24,466 nucleotides of DNA. Origin: a virus. The position numbers and the translations under genes were made by a program. The notes below the pieces were generated by a model. It searched no databases and was not told the DNA's origin. It saw only the letters and a list, made by a program, of their open reading frames with translations. Shown one piece after another: positions 1-6,727 of the stretch; position 1 is the stretch's first letter, and each line of letters begins with the position of its first letter. The stretch is from the IMG/VR virus record IMGVR_UViG_3300030109_004478, positions 1 through 24,466 of that record; one strand, given 5' to 3'.

Positions 1-72
1 GAAATTTTTGCTCGTTTGTCCAACCTGGAGCAATCAGTGGCACGACTTGAGGGTCATAGCAATCGGAACTAA
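1..72 (+). CDS. C-terminal end of an unknown protein (partial)
   Basis: Frame 1 is open from the window edge to a TAA and encodes the last 23 residues of a protein, ending LEQSVARLEGHSNRN. The heptad-like spacing of Leu, Val and Leu suggests the end of a coiled coil. It lies just upstream of lysis-type genes, so a tail-fibre or virion accessory protein would fit the position, but the fragment is too short to assign a family. Confidence 0.5.
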   Translation, partial: EIFARLSNLEQSVARLEGHSNRN

Positions 73-99
73 TGTGGCTGTGTAGTCAAGAGAAGTCCA

Positions 100-273
100 A
101 TGCTTTTGATTCTCAAGCCCTTTGTGATGGCAATGTGGCGCTCCAAAGCATTTAAGGAGCTGATCATTGCGATGTTGGAGCGTGTAGTGCAGCGCACTGA
201 CAACGATCTGGATGATTTAGCGGTCAAGCATCTCAAGGAGCTTTTGTTCCCTGAAACTCGCGTTGACCATTGA
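100..273 (+). CDS. Small hypothetical protein, 57 aa, next to the peptidase gene
   Basis: An ATG preceded by the purine-rich AGAGAAG four bases upstream opens a 57-codon frame. The product begins with a hydrophobic stretch (MLLILKPFVMAMW), followed by an amphipathic helical part with many charged residues and the ending FPETRVDH. The stop codon overlaps the TTG start of the peptidase gene, which suggests translational coupling. A short hydrophobic protein directly before a lysis enzyme could be a holin or a holin-like accessory protein. That is inference from position and size only; one weak hydrophobic segment is not diagnostic. Confidence 0.55.
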   Translation: MLLILKPFVMAMWRSKAFKELIIAMLERVVQRTDNDLDDLAVKHLKELLFPETRVDH

Positions 274-992
274 AACGTCTGATGGCACTAGCACTTCTAC
301 CCTTCTTTCAATTTTTCCGTGGTACGCCCCACCAGTTGGCTGCTGTCAAGGAACTTGAAGAGCGAATGCCTCAAGACCTTTTGGCGGAAGAAGACAACGC
401 ATGGTTTGATGCGTGGAAAGCAAGCGGCATTGACCAAGAAGTCTTTATGCCTTATTTCAGTCAATTTGACAATGAAAGTGGAACGGGATACCGCGAATGT
501 TTTAGTTCAGCGGCTGCCATGGTGGCAGCGTTTTACAAGAAAGTTAAAACGGACGATGAATACAACGCTATTCGCGTCAAATATGGCGACACCACGTCTG
601 TTGATGCTCAGATACAAACTTTGAGAAGCCTTGGATTAAATGTCGAGTTTCGCAAAGATGGCGACTCTGATTTAATCGAACTAGAGATTGAAAGAGGTCG
701 TCCAGTATTAGTTGGTTGGTTGCATCATGGTGATGTATTACGAGGTGAAGCGCCCCAATGTAATGGGATGGGTTGCGGCCATTGGAGCGTTATCAGTGGA
801 TATGCGGGCAAGTATTCCAATGATCCTGAGTGGATTATGCAAGATCCACGCGGTTTGCCTGACATGGTTAGAGGTGGTCATAAAAATGCCCATAGAGGGC
901 GTAATGCCAGAGTGCGACAGTCTGAGTTTTATCCAAGATGGTCAGTTGACGGACCTAGAACAGGCTGGGTGATTTTGGTTGATGAGCTGTAA
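270..992 (+). CDS. C39-like cysteine peptidase, probable lysis or wall-active enzyme
   Basis: The 240-residue protein shows the peptidase C39-like (papain fold) pattern: an oxyanion Gln at about 65 (PYFSQFDN), the catalytic Cys at about 77 in YRECFSSAAAMV, a His at about 171 in GHWSVISGY and an Asp at about 192 in QDPRG. The N-terminus, MKRLMALALLPFFQFF, is hydrophobic and could be a signal or signal-anchor segment, which would take the enzyme to the envelope. The start chosen is TTG, overlapping the previous stop; an in-frame ATG twelve bases later is the alternative. C39-like domains in phages often sit where an endolysin is expected, so a role in lysis or peptide cleavage in the wall is likely but not shown. 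The four catalytic positions appear intact. Confidence 0.75.
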   Translation: MKRLMALALLPFFQFFRGTPHQLAAVKELEERMPQDLLAEEDNAWFDAWKASGIDQEVFMPYFSQFDNESGTGYRECFSSAAAMVAAFYKKVKTDDEYNAIRVKYGDTTSVDAQIQTLRSLGLNVEFRKDGDSDLIELEIERGRPVLVGWLHHGDVLRGEAPQCNGMGCGHWSVISGYAGKYSNDPEWIMQDPRGLPDMVRGGHKNAHRGRNARVRQSEFYPRWSVDGPRTGWVILVDEL

Positions 993-1444
993 GGTAGGTT
1001 TTTGGCGACAAGACGTGGCAGTGCTTTGCGACTGGGAGATTAAAGCCCGGTGTGACAAAAATAGTATGGTCGTTCCATTTGATCCAGAGCTATTGAATCC
1101 GGCAAGTTTGGACGTACAGGCTGGAACCCGGCGAGTTTTGCTTGGCTGAGACAATTGAGTTATTTAACTTGCCCGACGACATCTGCTGCCAATTTGTACT
1201 CAAATCAAGCCGTGCAAGATCTGGTCTTAATCACTTGCTTGCTGGTTGGTGCGATCCAGGTTGGCACGGATCAAGACTGACCCTTGAGCTTAAAAACGAA
1301 AGGGTACATCATGCACAGATGTTATATCCTGGCATGAAAATTGGTCAGATGGTATTTCATGCAATGTCTAACGTTCCACTAAAAAGCTATGCAGAAACTG
1401 GGCACTACAATAATCACTTAACGGTGATGCCAAACGTTGCATGA
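982..1444 (+). pseudogene. dcd: dCTP deaminase gene, broken by an internal deletion and frame change
   Basis: Two adjacent frames each carry part of a dCTP deaminase. The N-terminal part starts at an ATG overlapping the peptidase stop and reads through the family signature MVVPFDPELLNPASLDV before drifting into an unrelated tail and a TGA near 1149. The next frame resumes about base 1118 with LEPGEFCLAETIE and continues through QFVLKSSRARSGLNHLLAG, DPGWHGSRLTLELKN and YPGMKIGQMVF to a stop. In intact enzymes of about 190 residues, some 50 residues lie between these two parts, so both a deletion of roughly 150 bases and a frame change are present. The catalytic LTLEL Glu survives in the second frame, but neither frame alone encodes a whole enzyme. 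Loss of function is likely; a sequence or assembly error is the alternative. Confidence 0.8.
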
Positions 1445-1653
1445 GCTTTTACGCGATCTGGAGCTATCTGACCGCGTTTTGGACGACAGTCGTTATTGGC
1501 TGTATGGACCCGTACAACTTTAAATACTGTGTACGGGTTGATCAATGGCTGTTTCCTGTTGTCGGTGACATCATGCGTGCAAGGAAGCCATACGCTTCTG
1601 AACGCCGTTACTTGGATTTATTGGAGCGTTCCAATGGACTGGATGATCATTGA
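1441..1653 (+). CDS. Small hypothetical protein, possible membrane segment, 70 aa
   Basis: The ATG overlaps the stop of the dCTP deaminase remnant in an ATGA junction, which favours this start. The N-terminal 20 residues, rich in Trp, Tyr, Ile and Val (AIWSYLTAFWTTVVIG), could span a membrane. The remainder is charged and ends LLERSNGLDDH. I do not recognise a family. Its position in the lysis region would suit a holin or spanin partner, but nothing in the sequence proves it. Confidence 0.5.
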   Translation: MSFYAIWSYLTAFWTTVVIGCMDPYNFKYCVRVDQWLFPVVGDIMRARKPYASERRYLDLLERSNGLDDH

Positions 1654-1837
1654 GCCAAGCTTGGAAGCCCAGCTAAACCTTGAATACAGTTGCCGTGGAA
1701 TCAAAGACGCAACCGATTTAGTTGAAATGCAGAACTTGTGCGTAGCGCTTATTCAGCAGAACTTTTATCAACGTCTGATGTTGCGTCAGGCGATAAACCA
1801 CATTGGGGCTCTGGAGTCTCAGAAGCCTCTTCTGTAG
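1634..1837 (+). CDS. Small hypothetical protein, 64-67 aa
   Basis: The frame gives MDWMIIEPSLEAQLNLEY followed by the helical, charged stretch DATDLVEMQNLCVALIQQNFYQRLML. Two in-frame ATG codons (the second at 1643) are possible; both overlap the stop of the gene before. The open frame extends further upstream, but that part reads as out-of-frame neighbour sequence. The last 89 bases overlap the end of a gene on the other strand, so the two transcripts would be antisense there. No domain is recognised; the predicted fold is mostly helical. Confidence 0.55.
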   Translation: MDWMIIEPSLEAQLNLEYSCRGIKDATDLVEMQNLCVALIQQNFYQRLMLRQAINHIGALESQKPLL

Positions 1838-2090
1838 TTTTGGAGCGTCGAGTTTGTGCGCGTCCTTCAAGCCTGGCGTCTACAGCCTGCTGCCATTTTT
1901 GCTTGTCTTTGACGACTGCATCACAGTAAGAGTCTTCATCAAGAGTCTCTGCAAGGTAGTCATAGACAATGTTTCGTATAAGAGCAGAGGGCTTGAGGTT
2001 GTGCTTTTCCGCTTCATCAAGAAAGAGCTGACCACGAAACGGTTCAAGTAAGACTTGGATATATACGCGGTTTCCGTGTTTTGTCGCCAT
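1749..2090 (-). CDS. Ribbon-helix-helix type DNA-binding protein, 113 aa
   Basis: Residues about 6-50 fit an RHH (CopG/Arc-like) fold: a short beta strand (NRVYIQVLL), a first helix (RGQLFLDEAEKHN), and a second helix with the typical LKPSALIRNIVYDYL turn. The C-terminal half is polar and low in complexity, which is common for linker tails. RHH proteins bind operators as dimers, so a regulator of this early region is the simplest reading. It is the last gene of the minus-strand run from the primase, and its 3' end overlaps a convergent gene. The family call is good; the target is unknown. Confidence 0.65.
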   Translation of the reverse strand: MATKHGNRVYIQVLLEPFRGQLFLDEAEKHNLKPSALIRNIVYDYLAETLDEDSYCDAVVKDKQKWQQAVDARLEGRAQTRRSKTTEEASETPEPQCGLSPDATSDVDKSSAE

Positions 2091-2115
2091 CGACCAATAC
2101 TGTATTACTGCAACC

Positions 2116-2325
2116 TTACCATGTTATTGAGTTGTCAACTTTTTTCTTCCAAGCAGTTGCTTGGGATTGTCTTGCACTGGTGCGTTGATTGCGGCTACCA
2201 GCGCGTACCTCTCTTGCACGCTCCAAAAACATGGCAGCCCTTTGCAGGTCGCCAGTAGTGGAGCGTGAAATGGCTTTTTTAAGCCGATCCATAATCAGCT
2301 GTCGTCCTGTTTGAGGATGAGACAT
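2116..2325 (-). CDS. Small basic hypothetical protein, 69 aa
   Basis: The protein is strongly basic with predicted helix (LIMDRLKKAISRSTTGDLQRAAMFLERAREVRAG), followed by a polar tail. It lies nine bases after the gene upstream and 25 bases before the RHH gene, a spacing that fits one operon. The charge suggests nucleic-acid binding, which is inference only. I do not recognise a family. Confidence 0.5.
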   Translation of the reverse strand: MSHPQTGRQLIMDRLKKAISRSTTGDLQRAAMFLERAREVRAGSRNQRTSARQSQATAWKKKVDNSITW

Positions 2326-2334
2326 TTGCCATGT

Positions 2335-2577
2335 TTAAGCATTAACCAGCTTATTTAACCATTTAAAATCCCTTAATTCAAAGGGTGATAAAACGCATAT
2401 ATCAACACCGCATTCAAGAGCGGCTGATACTTCGCTTTGAAAGTAGTCAGGATTGTTCTCATAAGTTATCTGCTCAACGGACACAACATTGTCGTTTTCG
2501 TCGTAGGCAGTAAACCTAACAATCGCAAGTGGGAGATGGGTGTCATCTTTATTGGTGCAGAACTGAAAGCTAGTCAT
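2335..2577 (-). CDS. Hypothetical protein, 80 aa
   Basis: The likely start is the ATG of MTSFQFC, overlapping the stop of the upstream RHH gene by eight bases; a second ATG nine bases earlier is possible. The frame stays open far upstream, but that extension lies inside the RHH gene and reads as shadow. The product looks like a compact mixed alpha/beta domain (LAIVRFTAYDENDNVVSVEQI, then VSAALECGVDICVLSPFEL). No known family is evident. Confidence 0.55.
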   Translation of the reverse strand: MTSFQFCTNKDDTHLPLAIVRFTAYDENDNVVSVEQITYENNPDYFQSEVSAALECGVDICVLSPFELRDFKWLNKLVNA

Positions 2578-2845
2578 CCGTATCATTTTTGCTTTGGTTA
2601 AACAATTCGTAGACAACGCAGGCGACGATGCTTTCAGCTTGTTGCCTGTCAAGGCCGTAACTGTAACGACGACGTACTTCCATAACAGTTTTACGAAAAG
2701 CATCGACTGTAACGCCAACGGGTTTTAGTGGAGAAGCAAGGCGTTCGCGTATCAATTCTGACCTTGGAATGCCTTGATAATCAGCTTGTTTTTGCAAACG
2801 ATCCAAAACTTCATCAGGTAAATAAGTGTTGACTTGTTTCATCAA
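2570..2845 (-). CDS. Ribbon-helix-helix type regulator, 91 aa
   Basis: The N-terminus, MMKQVNTYLPDEVLDRL followed by QKQADYQGIPRSELIRERL, is a classic RHH pattern: a beta strand with the turn YLPDEV, then two helices with the second starting at PRSELI. Such domains occur in ParD/CopG antitoxins and in phage repressors. No toxin-like partner gene is obvious beside it; the next gene downstream shows no RelE/ParE features. It may regulate the early region around the primase gene, together with the other RHH protein about 500 bases away. Confidence 0.65.
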   Translation of the reverse strand: MMKQVNTYLPDEVLDRLQKQADYQGIPRSELIRERLASPLKPVGVTVDAFRKTVMEVRRRYSYGLDRQQAESIVACVVYELFNQSKNDTDD

Positions 2846-2888
2846 ATAACAAGAGTTGCAAACATCAATAGTCTATTGCACGAAAGGG

Positions 2889-3047
2889 TCATGGGGATTT
2901 TTGTTTGGACTTTTTAGCTTTTGTCTTTGGCTTGGCTTTTGGCCTAGCAGCTCTAGCGCGTGAACGTTCCAAGGCCTGCTGGAGCGTTTCTTCTCTGCCT
3001 GGAGGTTCTGGGATTCCAGCAGCTTTGAGAATGTTGGTCCAATTCAT
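2889..3047 (-). CDS. Small basic protein with Lys/Ala/Pro-rich tail, 52 aa
   Basis: The frame opens MNWTNILKAAGIPEPPGREE, and its second half is a run of Lys, Arg, Ala and Pro ending KKSKQKSP. The ordered N-terminus with a disordered basic tail suggests contact with DNA or RNA. It lies between the primase gene and the RHH gene on the same strand, so it is probably part of the same transcript. The opposite-strand frame here looks like a shadow. No family is recognised. Confidence 0.6.
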   Translation of the reverse strand: MNWTNILKAAGIPEPPGREETLQQALERSRARAARPKAKPKTKAKKSKQKSP

Positions 3048-3072
3048 CTCTCGCGCGTATAGATGTAAAAAC

Positions 3073-3276
3073 TGTCCCTTTTGCCCAAATCGCAGTTATG
3101 CCAATGGATTTGGATAGGGACAGTCTATAGGGACAACTAGATTTGTCCCCGCTCTTCTTCAGTTAATTCAATCTCAACCGCTCCATCCATCAAAGGGGGA
3201 CACAAGGGCATGTCCCTATCTTCTTGTCCCGTACCAGATACCGCTCCATCACTACCTTTTCTAGTGTTAGGGGACA
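3073..3276. repeat. Cluster of eight GGGACA words, iteron-like, candidate replication origin
   Basis: GGGACA occurs at 3117, 3130, 3197 and 3271, and its complement TGTCCC at 3073, 3144, 3211 and 3225. Two triplets have 13-14 base spacing (3117/3130/3144 and 3197/3211/3225), flanked by single copies 44-46 bases away. A nine-base inverted repeat, ACTGTCCCT/AGGGACAGT, spans 3071-3124. By chance about 0.1 copy is expected in 204 bases. The cluster covers the end of the primase/helicase gene and the gap beyond it. Phage initiator genes often contain or adjoin their own origin, which is the basis for the origin hypothesis. Confidence 0.6.
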
Positions 3277-5371
3277 CGTTCCATCCCTCTCCACGCGCGA
3301 GATTAGCTTTGTATTGTTTGGAGCGGGAACCTTCTGGGACGCATGAGACTATCAATTGTTGAGCTTCCAGCCTTTGGAGCGTTTTCTTGATGGCAGCTGG
3401 AGAGCCGGCAACCAAACGATCTGCCATTAAGTCAGTTTTGGTACGTGACTCTGGGTAAGCAGTCCGTAAACGACTAAGCACCCTGCCTTGTACGGAGGAT
3501 GGAGCGGTGTCATCAGGGTCCATTTCAGGAGTGAAATCAGCGATATAGAAATCCAGGTCATCGCTTTGCCCAAGGATTAAATGCGTGCCAGAGCGTCCTG
3601 AACGGCTTTTCTCCACCTCAATCAACCGTTCATGTGGTTGCAGCTGTTGTTGCTGCTTGGAGCGCTTCTGAGGGTCGCTTTCAGCGCGTTTAAGGCTCCA
3701 TGTCTCATCCACTGCATCGCGGATAGCTGAAGTGCCTCTAAAACCACCATTCTTGTTGGCGTGATGGATGATCAAAATTGTGGTTGCAGGGAACAAATCA
3801 CCGTTGTTTTTGGTCAACCAGTAAAGGGGAGTTGCAAAGTCAGACTTGTTTTCATCAAATGCTCTTCCGCCAGAGCAACCAATCAAGGAATCAATAACAA
3901 CCAATTTTGGTTTATATGTCTCCATCAATTTAATGAACTGGGCATAACGTTGAAGCTGCCAATCAGTCTGAATAAAGGTTTGATCTGTGATCGGAAAGTC
4001 AGCTTCAATCAATTGTTCTTTCAACTGGATCAAAGGCTGATCACCGTTTAACAGCAAGACAGGGCCTTGTTGTGTTGGAACGTCAGCACCACGAACTTTG
4101 AAAGGTTTGCCGCTGACAATATGTTTTGCAAGAGCCCAAGCAGCAGTTGACTTACCATCGCCACCAGCGCCATATATAAGAATAACTGAAGGATGAGGAA
4201 GAACGTCAGGAATCAGATATTCACGTTTTTCATCCAATTCCATCAATTTTTCAACAGTGATTAATGATTGAGCTTTATCGTAAGCAATTTGATCAACAAT
4301 TAGTTTTTCAAGAGCAGTTTGGTCGCGATAACCAGCCTGGAGCGCAAGAGAATTTAGTTTGTAATTTACTTCAGCAGGATTGTCAAGTTCAAGGATTTGG
4401 AACGCACGTCGAATAACTTCTTCGTATTCAAGAGTCGATTGTCTAAATTCTTGCACTTGTTTTTCTTCTGCTGAACTGACAACTTTGGCTATGTCTTCTG
4501 AAAATCGATGACGCTTAGGGTCTTGCAGGTCAGCCAAGCGAATCAGAGTACCTAAGCCAACGCCATTGCCTTTGAAAGAATGCCAGATGTGCTCACAGGG
4601 ATTGCTGTCCTTCCATTCATCCTCAAAGTCTGGATCATCTGAGGACCAAGAAGACCAAAGCATCATTCCTGCTTCCGTAGGAAGAGCAGAATGGATAGCC
4701 ATACCAATTTTGACCCAATGATCGCGTGATCCTCTGCCTTTATTAGGAATTACGCTAAGGCAGTCTTTAATAATTTGAAAGAGTTCATCATCAGTGCGAT
4801 CAGAAAAATCTAAATCACGTTTGACAATAATTTTTGGAGGCTCACGCATTTCAGCAAGCAACCAATCTGGAACGGCAGGAATGTTATTGAGGTCGCCTTC
4901 TAATTTATATTCTCCGGGTTCAGAATTGTCACCGCCAGGGTAAGCGCCAAAAATAACACCTTGTTTCTTGGAATTCCAAAGAATTTCATAGTCGTTATTA
5001 CCTAAGCCGCGACCTTTAATGTCTGCCCAATGTTCTTCTGGGACACGAAATATAAATTTTGCAGCATTTGCACGTGTCGAAGTAACCATTGGAGCGCCTG
5101 CTAGGGAATCTCCCCAGTGCTTCATCCAACGCTTGAGGTTGTGGTCAACGTCAAGAAAAACGATGCCGTTGCCACGGATGCCAGTAAAGATTCCAACAGC
5201 CTTGAGATCAGGGTTACGTTGGAGCGCCAGAGCTACGTCAGCTGGCCCAAACTTCTGATCAAAGCTAGCTTTTAAGGGTTGCTTGCCACAGAACCCACGC
5301 GCTTCGTTTTTGGCATGAATTGGAGCGTAAACAAGCCCTTCTGGGAGGGTCTTGACGAAATCTTGTAGCAT
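3137..5371 (-). CDS. Primase-polymerase/helicase fusion, replication protein, 744 aa
   Basis: Three parts can be seen. Residues about 15-170 resemble a bifunctional primase/polymerase (AEP, Prim-Pol) domain, with the acidic motif FLDVD at about 72-76 and VTSTRANAAKFIFRV after it. Residues about 190-270 match a primase C-terminal (PriCT-like) domain, with HWVKIGMAIHSAL and LWSSWS. Residues about 385-620 form a RecA/RepA-like ATPase with Walker A GAGGDGKST at 401-409, Walker B KLVVIDSLIG near 489 and a following IIHHANK at about 534. A winged-helix-like tail follows. It should prime and unwind DNA at the phage origin. The C-terminal 45 residues look unstructured, and their coding DNA holds the GGGACA cluster. 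The gene is divergent from the SSB-like gene. Confidence 0.85.
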   Translation of the reverse strand: MLQDFVKTLPEGLVYAPIHAKNEARGFCGKQPLKASFDQKFGPADVALALQRNPDLKAVGIFTGIRGNGIVFLDVDHNLKRWMKHWGDSLAGAPMVTSTRANAAKFIFRVPEEHWADIKGRGLGNNDYEILWNSKKQGVIFGAYPGGDNSEPGEYKLEGDLNNIPAVPDWLLAEMREPPKIIVKRDLDFSDRTDDELFQIIKDCLSVIPNKGRGSRDHWVKIGMAIHSALPTEAGMMLWSSWSSDDPDFEDEWKDSNPCEHIWHSFKGNGVGLGTLIRLADLQDPKRHRFSEDIAKVVSSAEEKQVQEFRQSTLEYEEVIRRAFQILELDNPAEVNYKLNSLALQAGYRDQTALEKLIVDQIAYDKAQSLITVEKLMELDEKREYLIPDVLPHPSVILIYGAGGDGKSTAAWALAKHIVSGKPFKVRGADVPTQQGPVLLLNGDQPLIQLKEQLIEADFPITDQTFIQTDWQLQRYAQFIKLMETYKPKLVVIDSLIGCSGGRAFDENKSDFATPLYWLTKNNGDLFPATTILIIHHANKNGGFRGTSAIRDAVDETWSLKRAESDPQKRSKQQQQLQPHERLIEVEKSRSGRSGTHLILGQSDDLDFYIADFTPEMDPDDTAPSSVQGRVLSRLRTAYPESRTKTDLMADRLVAGSPAAIKKTLQRLEAQQLIVSCVPEGSRSKQYKANLARGEGWNVSPNTRKGSDGAVSGTGQEDRDMPLCPPLMDGAVEIELTEEERGQI

Positions 5372-5391
5372 CGTGTAAGATTTGAATGAGA

Positions 5392-5453
5392 GTAAACTGC
5401 AACCCGGTTCGTCCTTTGATCCCTAGGGCGAGTCGGGTCTTTTTTTAGTTTAC
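5392..5453 (+). terminator. Hairpin with T7 tract between divergent genes
   Basis: The arms ACCCG (5402-5406) and CGGGT (5434-5438) enclose further partial pairing (TTCG with CGA), and seven T residues follow on the + strand. An outer inverted repeat, GTAAACT/AGTTTAC, brackets the whole element, so it can also form a larger cruciform. As a + strand terminator it would stop transcripts running antisense out of the primase gene. Read on the - strand it sits in the primase leader. It may therefore be an operator or an RNA control element; the sequence does not decide. Confidence 0.55.
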
Positions 5454-5459
5454 CCGAAG

Positions 5460-5488
5460 TTGACAGCAGGTCAATCACGGCCTACAGT
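5460..5488 (+). promoter_or_regulatory. Near-consensus sigma70 promoter for the SSB-like operon
   Basis: A perfect -35 TTGACA is followed after exactly 17 bases by TACAGT as -10, giving a predicted start near 5495 and a leader of about 38 bases before the GTG at 5533. It is the best promoter match I saw in the window. Recognition by the host housekeeping sigma factor would give early expression of the SSB-like protein and the genes up to the terminator at 7130. Confidence 0.7.
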
Positions 5489-5532
5489 ATCAAAGCGTCA
5501 AATGAGACGCGACATTTTACCGAGACACTCAC

Positions 5533-6141
5533 GTGAAAGTTTCCGACGACTTTTTGGCAACACTTGATCCAGAAAACGAAGAACAGTCAACTGACAAGCC
5601 GTATCTTCGTCCAAACAAAATCGAGATAGGCAAGCCTGCAGTTTTTGCATTGCTTGATGAAGATCCGATGGAGTATTGGTTGGTTTGGGGCACGCCCAAG
5701 GAAGGTGGTAACAACTCACCATTTCGGTTTACTCAGAAGCCTTCTGACGAAGACATTGAGCTGGAGTTGGGGCGTGAATTTACTCGCGCACTGAACTATG
5801 ACAAGACAGGCGAAGATAAGCCATATAAATGCTTGACATGGCCGATTTACAACTGGGAAAAAAAACGTGTTGAAGTTCTTGAGATTACTCAGATTTCAAT
5901 TTCTCGCCAGTTTGTTAAATATGGTTTACACAAGACTTACAGCAAAAATCTTCTTGAATGGGATTTTCAGCTCGACAAAGGTAATGCTGGCGGCAAAACT
6001 AAGTATGAGCTAATGATTGTTCCACGCGACGAGGATGAGCATGACGACATTCAAATGGCAAAAGATTGGAAGGCTGCAATAAAAGCAGGTTTTGATATTT
6101 CTCGCATGATTGGCGGCGGAGATCCATTCAAAGAAGAATAA
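5533..6141 (+). CDS. Probable single-stranded DNA-binding protein, 202 aa
   Basis: The body is rich in beta-type segments (KIEIGKPAVFALL, YWLVWG, VEVLEITQISISRQFV, WDFQLDKGNAGGKTKYELMIVP), which fits an OB fold of the phage SSB type. It ends in the acidic, Gly- and Phe-containing tail GGGDPFKEE, reminiscent of SSB tails that recruit partners. Length suits phage SSBs of the gp2.5/gp32 kind. The start is GTG with only a weak GAGA upstream; no better in-frame start exists. Its place between primase/helicase and nuclease supports a role in replication or recombination. The family assignment rests on pattern and context, not on a decisive motif. Confidence 0.55.
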   Translation: MKVSDDFLATLDPENEEQSTDKPYLRPNKIEIGKPAVFALLDEDPMEYWLVWGTPKEGGNNSPFRFTQKPSDEDIELELGREFTRALNYDKTGEDKPYKCLTWPIYNWEKKRVEVLEITQISISRQFVKYGLHKTYSKNLLEWDFQLDKGNAGGKTKYELMIVPRDEDEHDDIQMAKDWKAAIKAGFDISRMIGGGDPFKEE

Positions 6142-6191
6142 AAACAGTGGGCATCAACGTCGGCCAGGAGGTTGAGTAAGTCCCACTGTTT
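6142..6191 (+). promoter_or_regulatory. Ten-base-pair hairpin between two early genes
   Basis: AAACAGTGGG and CCCACTGTTT pair perfectly over ten bases around a 30-base loop, directly after the SSB-like stop codon. Only three T residues follow the stem, so it is a poor intrinsic terminator. An mRNA stability or attenuation element between the two genes is more likely. The loop contains AGGAGG, an unused Shine-Dalgarno-like word with no start codon close behind it. Confidence 0.5.
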
Positions 6192-6214
6192 CTCTACTCC
6201 TTGATCGTAGAACC

Positions 6215-6724
6215 ATGACCACCACCACCACCCCGCAGCACAGAAGAAAAGGCAAAGCAAAAATTTTAAGGAAAGTCGAGCACAAAGGCTTGGCTATTGG
6301 TGAAGTTAGTTTTGACGTTTCAGATGAAAATTCTGAGGTCGGCAAAGAGGGCATGTTGTTTTTTAACAAGACAAAACAGTCTTGGATGCTTGATGCTCTT
6401 GACATTGGCGATGAAGTTGGCATTGAATTGCCATTGAGAGAAGGTCGAGGCCCAGATTTAATTACTTGGGTTTTGCCTACTTACGCTCAGCCTGAAGAAT
6501 TACAGGTTCTTGATCCAGGTCAAGCTACTCAATTTTCAGAGCAAAATGTTTTAGAAGAAAATTCTTTTGAAACGTCTAGTTCAAAAAGAGTTTCGGGCAA
6601 GCTACGCGACCCTGAAACAGAAAAAGCTTTTGAGCAATTTATGTTAGATCGTGGTCTGACACAAACAGAAGCTGTTGACGTAGCCATCAGGACAGGCTTA
6701 CGAAAAATGGGTTATGAGGCTTGA
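6215..6724 (+). CDS. Hypothetical early protein, 169 aa, with RHH-like C-terminus
   Basis: The first 95 residues look like a small beta-rich domain (ILRKVEHKGLAIGEVSFDV, MLFFNKTKQSWMLDAL, GDEVGIELPL). A Ser/Glu-rich linker follows, then a helical end, DPETEKAFEQFMLDRGLTQTEAVDVAIRTGL, which resembles the helices of RHH or other small DNA-binding domains. The N-terminus is basic and begins with a run of Thr encoded by an ACC repeat. It lies in the SSB operon, so a role in replication or its control is plausible. I do not recognise the family. Confidence 0.6.
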   Translation: MTTTTTPQHRRKGKAKILRKVEHKGLAIGEVSFDVSDENSEVGKEGMLFFNKTKQSWMLDALDIGDEVGIELPLREGRGPDLITWVLPTYAQPEELQVLDPGQATQFSEQNVLEENSFETSSSKRVSGKLRDPETEKAFEQFMLDRGLTQTEAVDVAIRTGLRKMGYEA

Positions 6725-6727
6725 ACT

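Noticed and set aside
942-1154. Minus-strand frame over the dCTP deaminase remnant
   Set aside because: The plus strand shows clear dCTP deaminase sequence; the antisense frame has no family pattern.
2905-3117. Plus-strand frame of 70 codons
   Set aside because: It lies over the small basic minus-strand gene, reads like the reverse of its Lys/Ala-rich tail and has no ribosome site.
5401-5440. Possible tRNA 3' end or attachment site (GGTTCG followed by ATCCC)
   Set aside because: No acceptor, anticodon or D-arm can be built, and no integrase is present. A hairpin with T tract explains the sequence.
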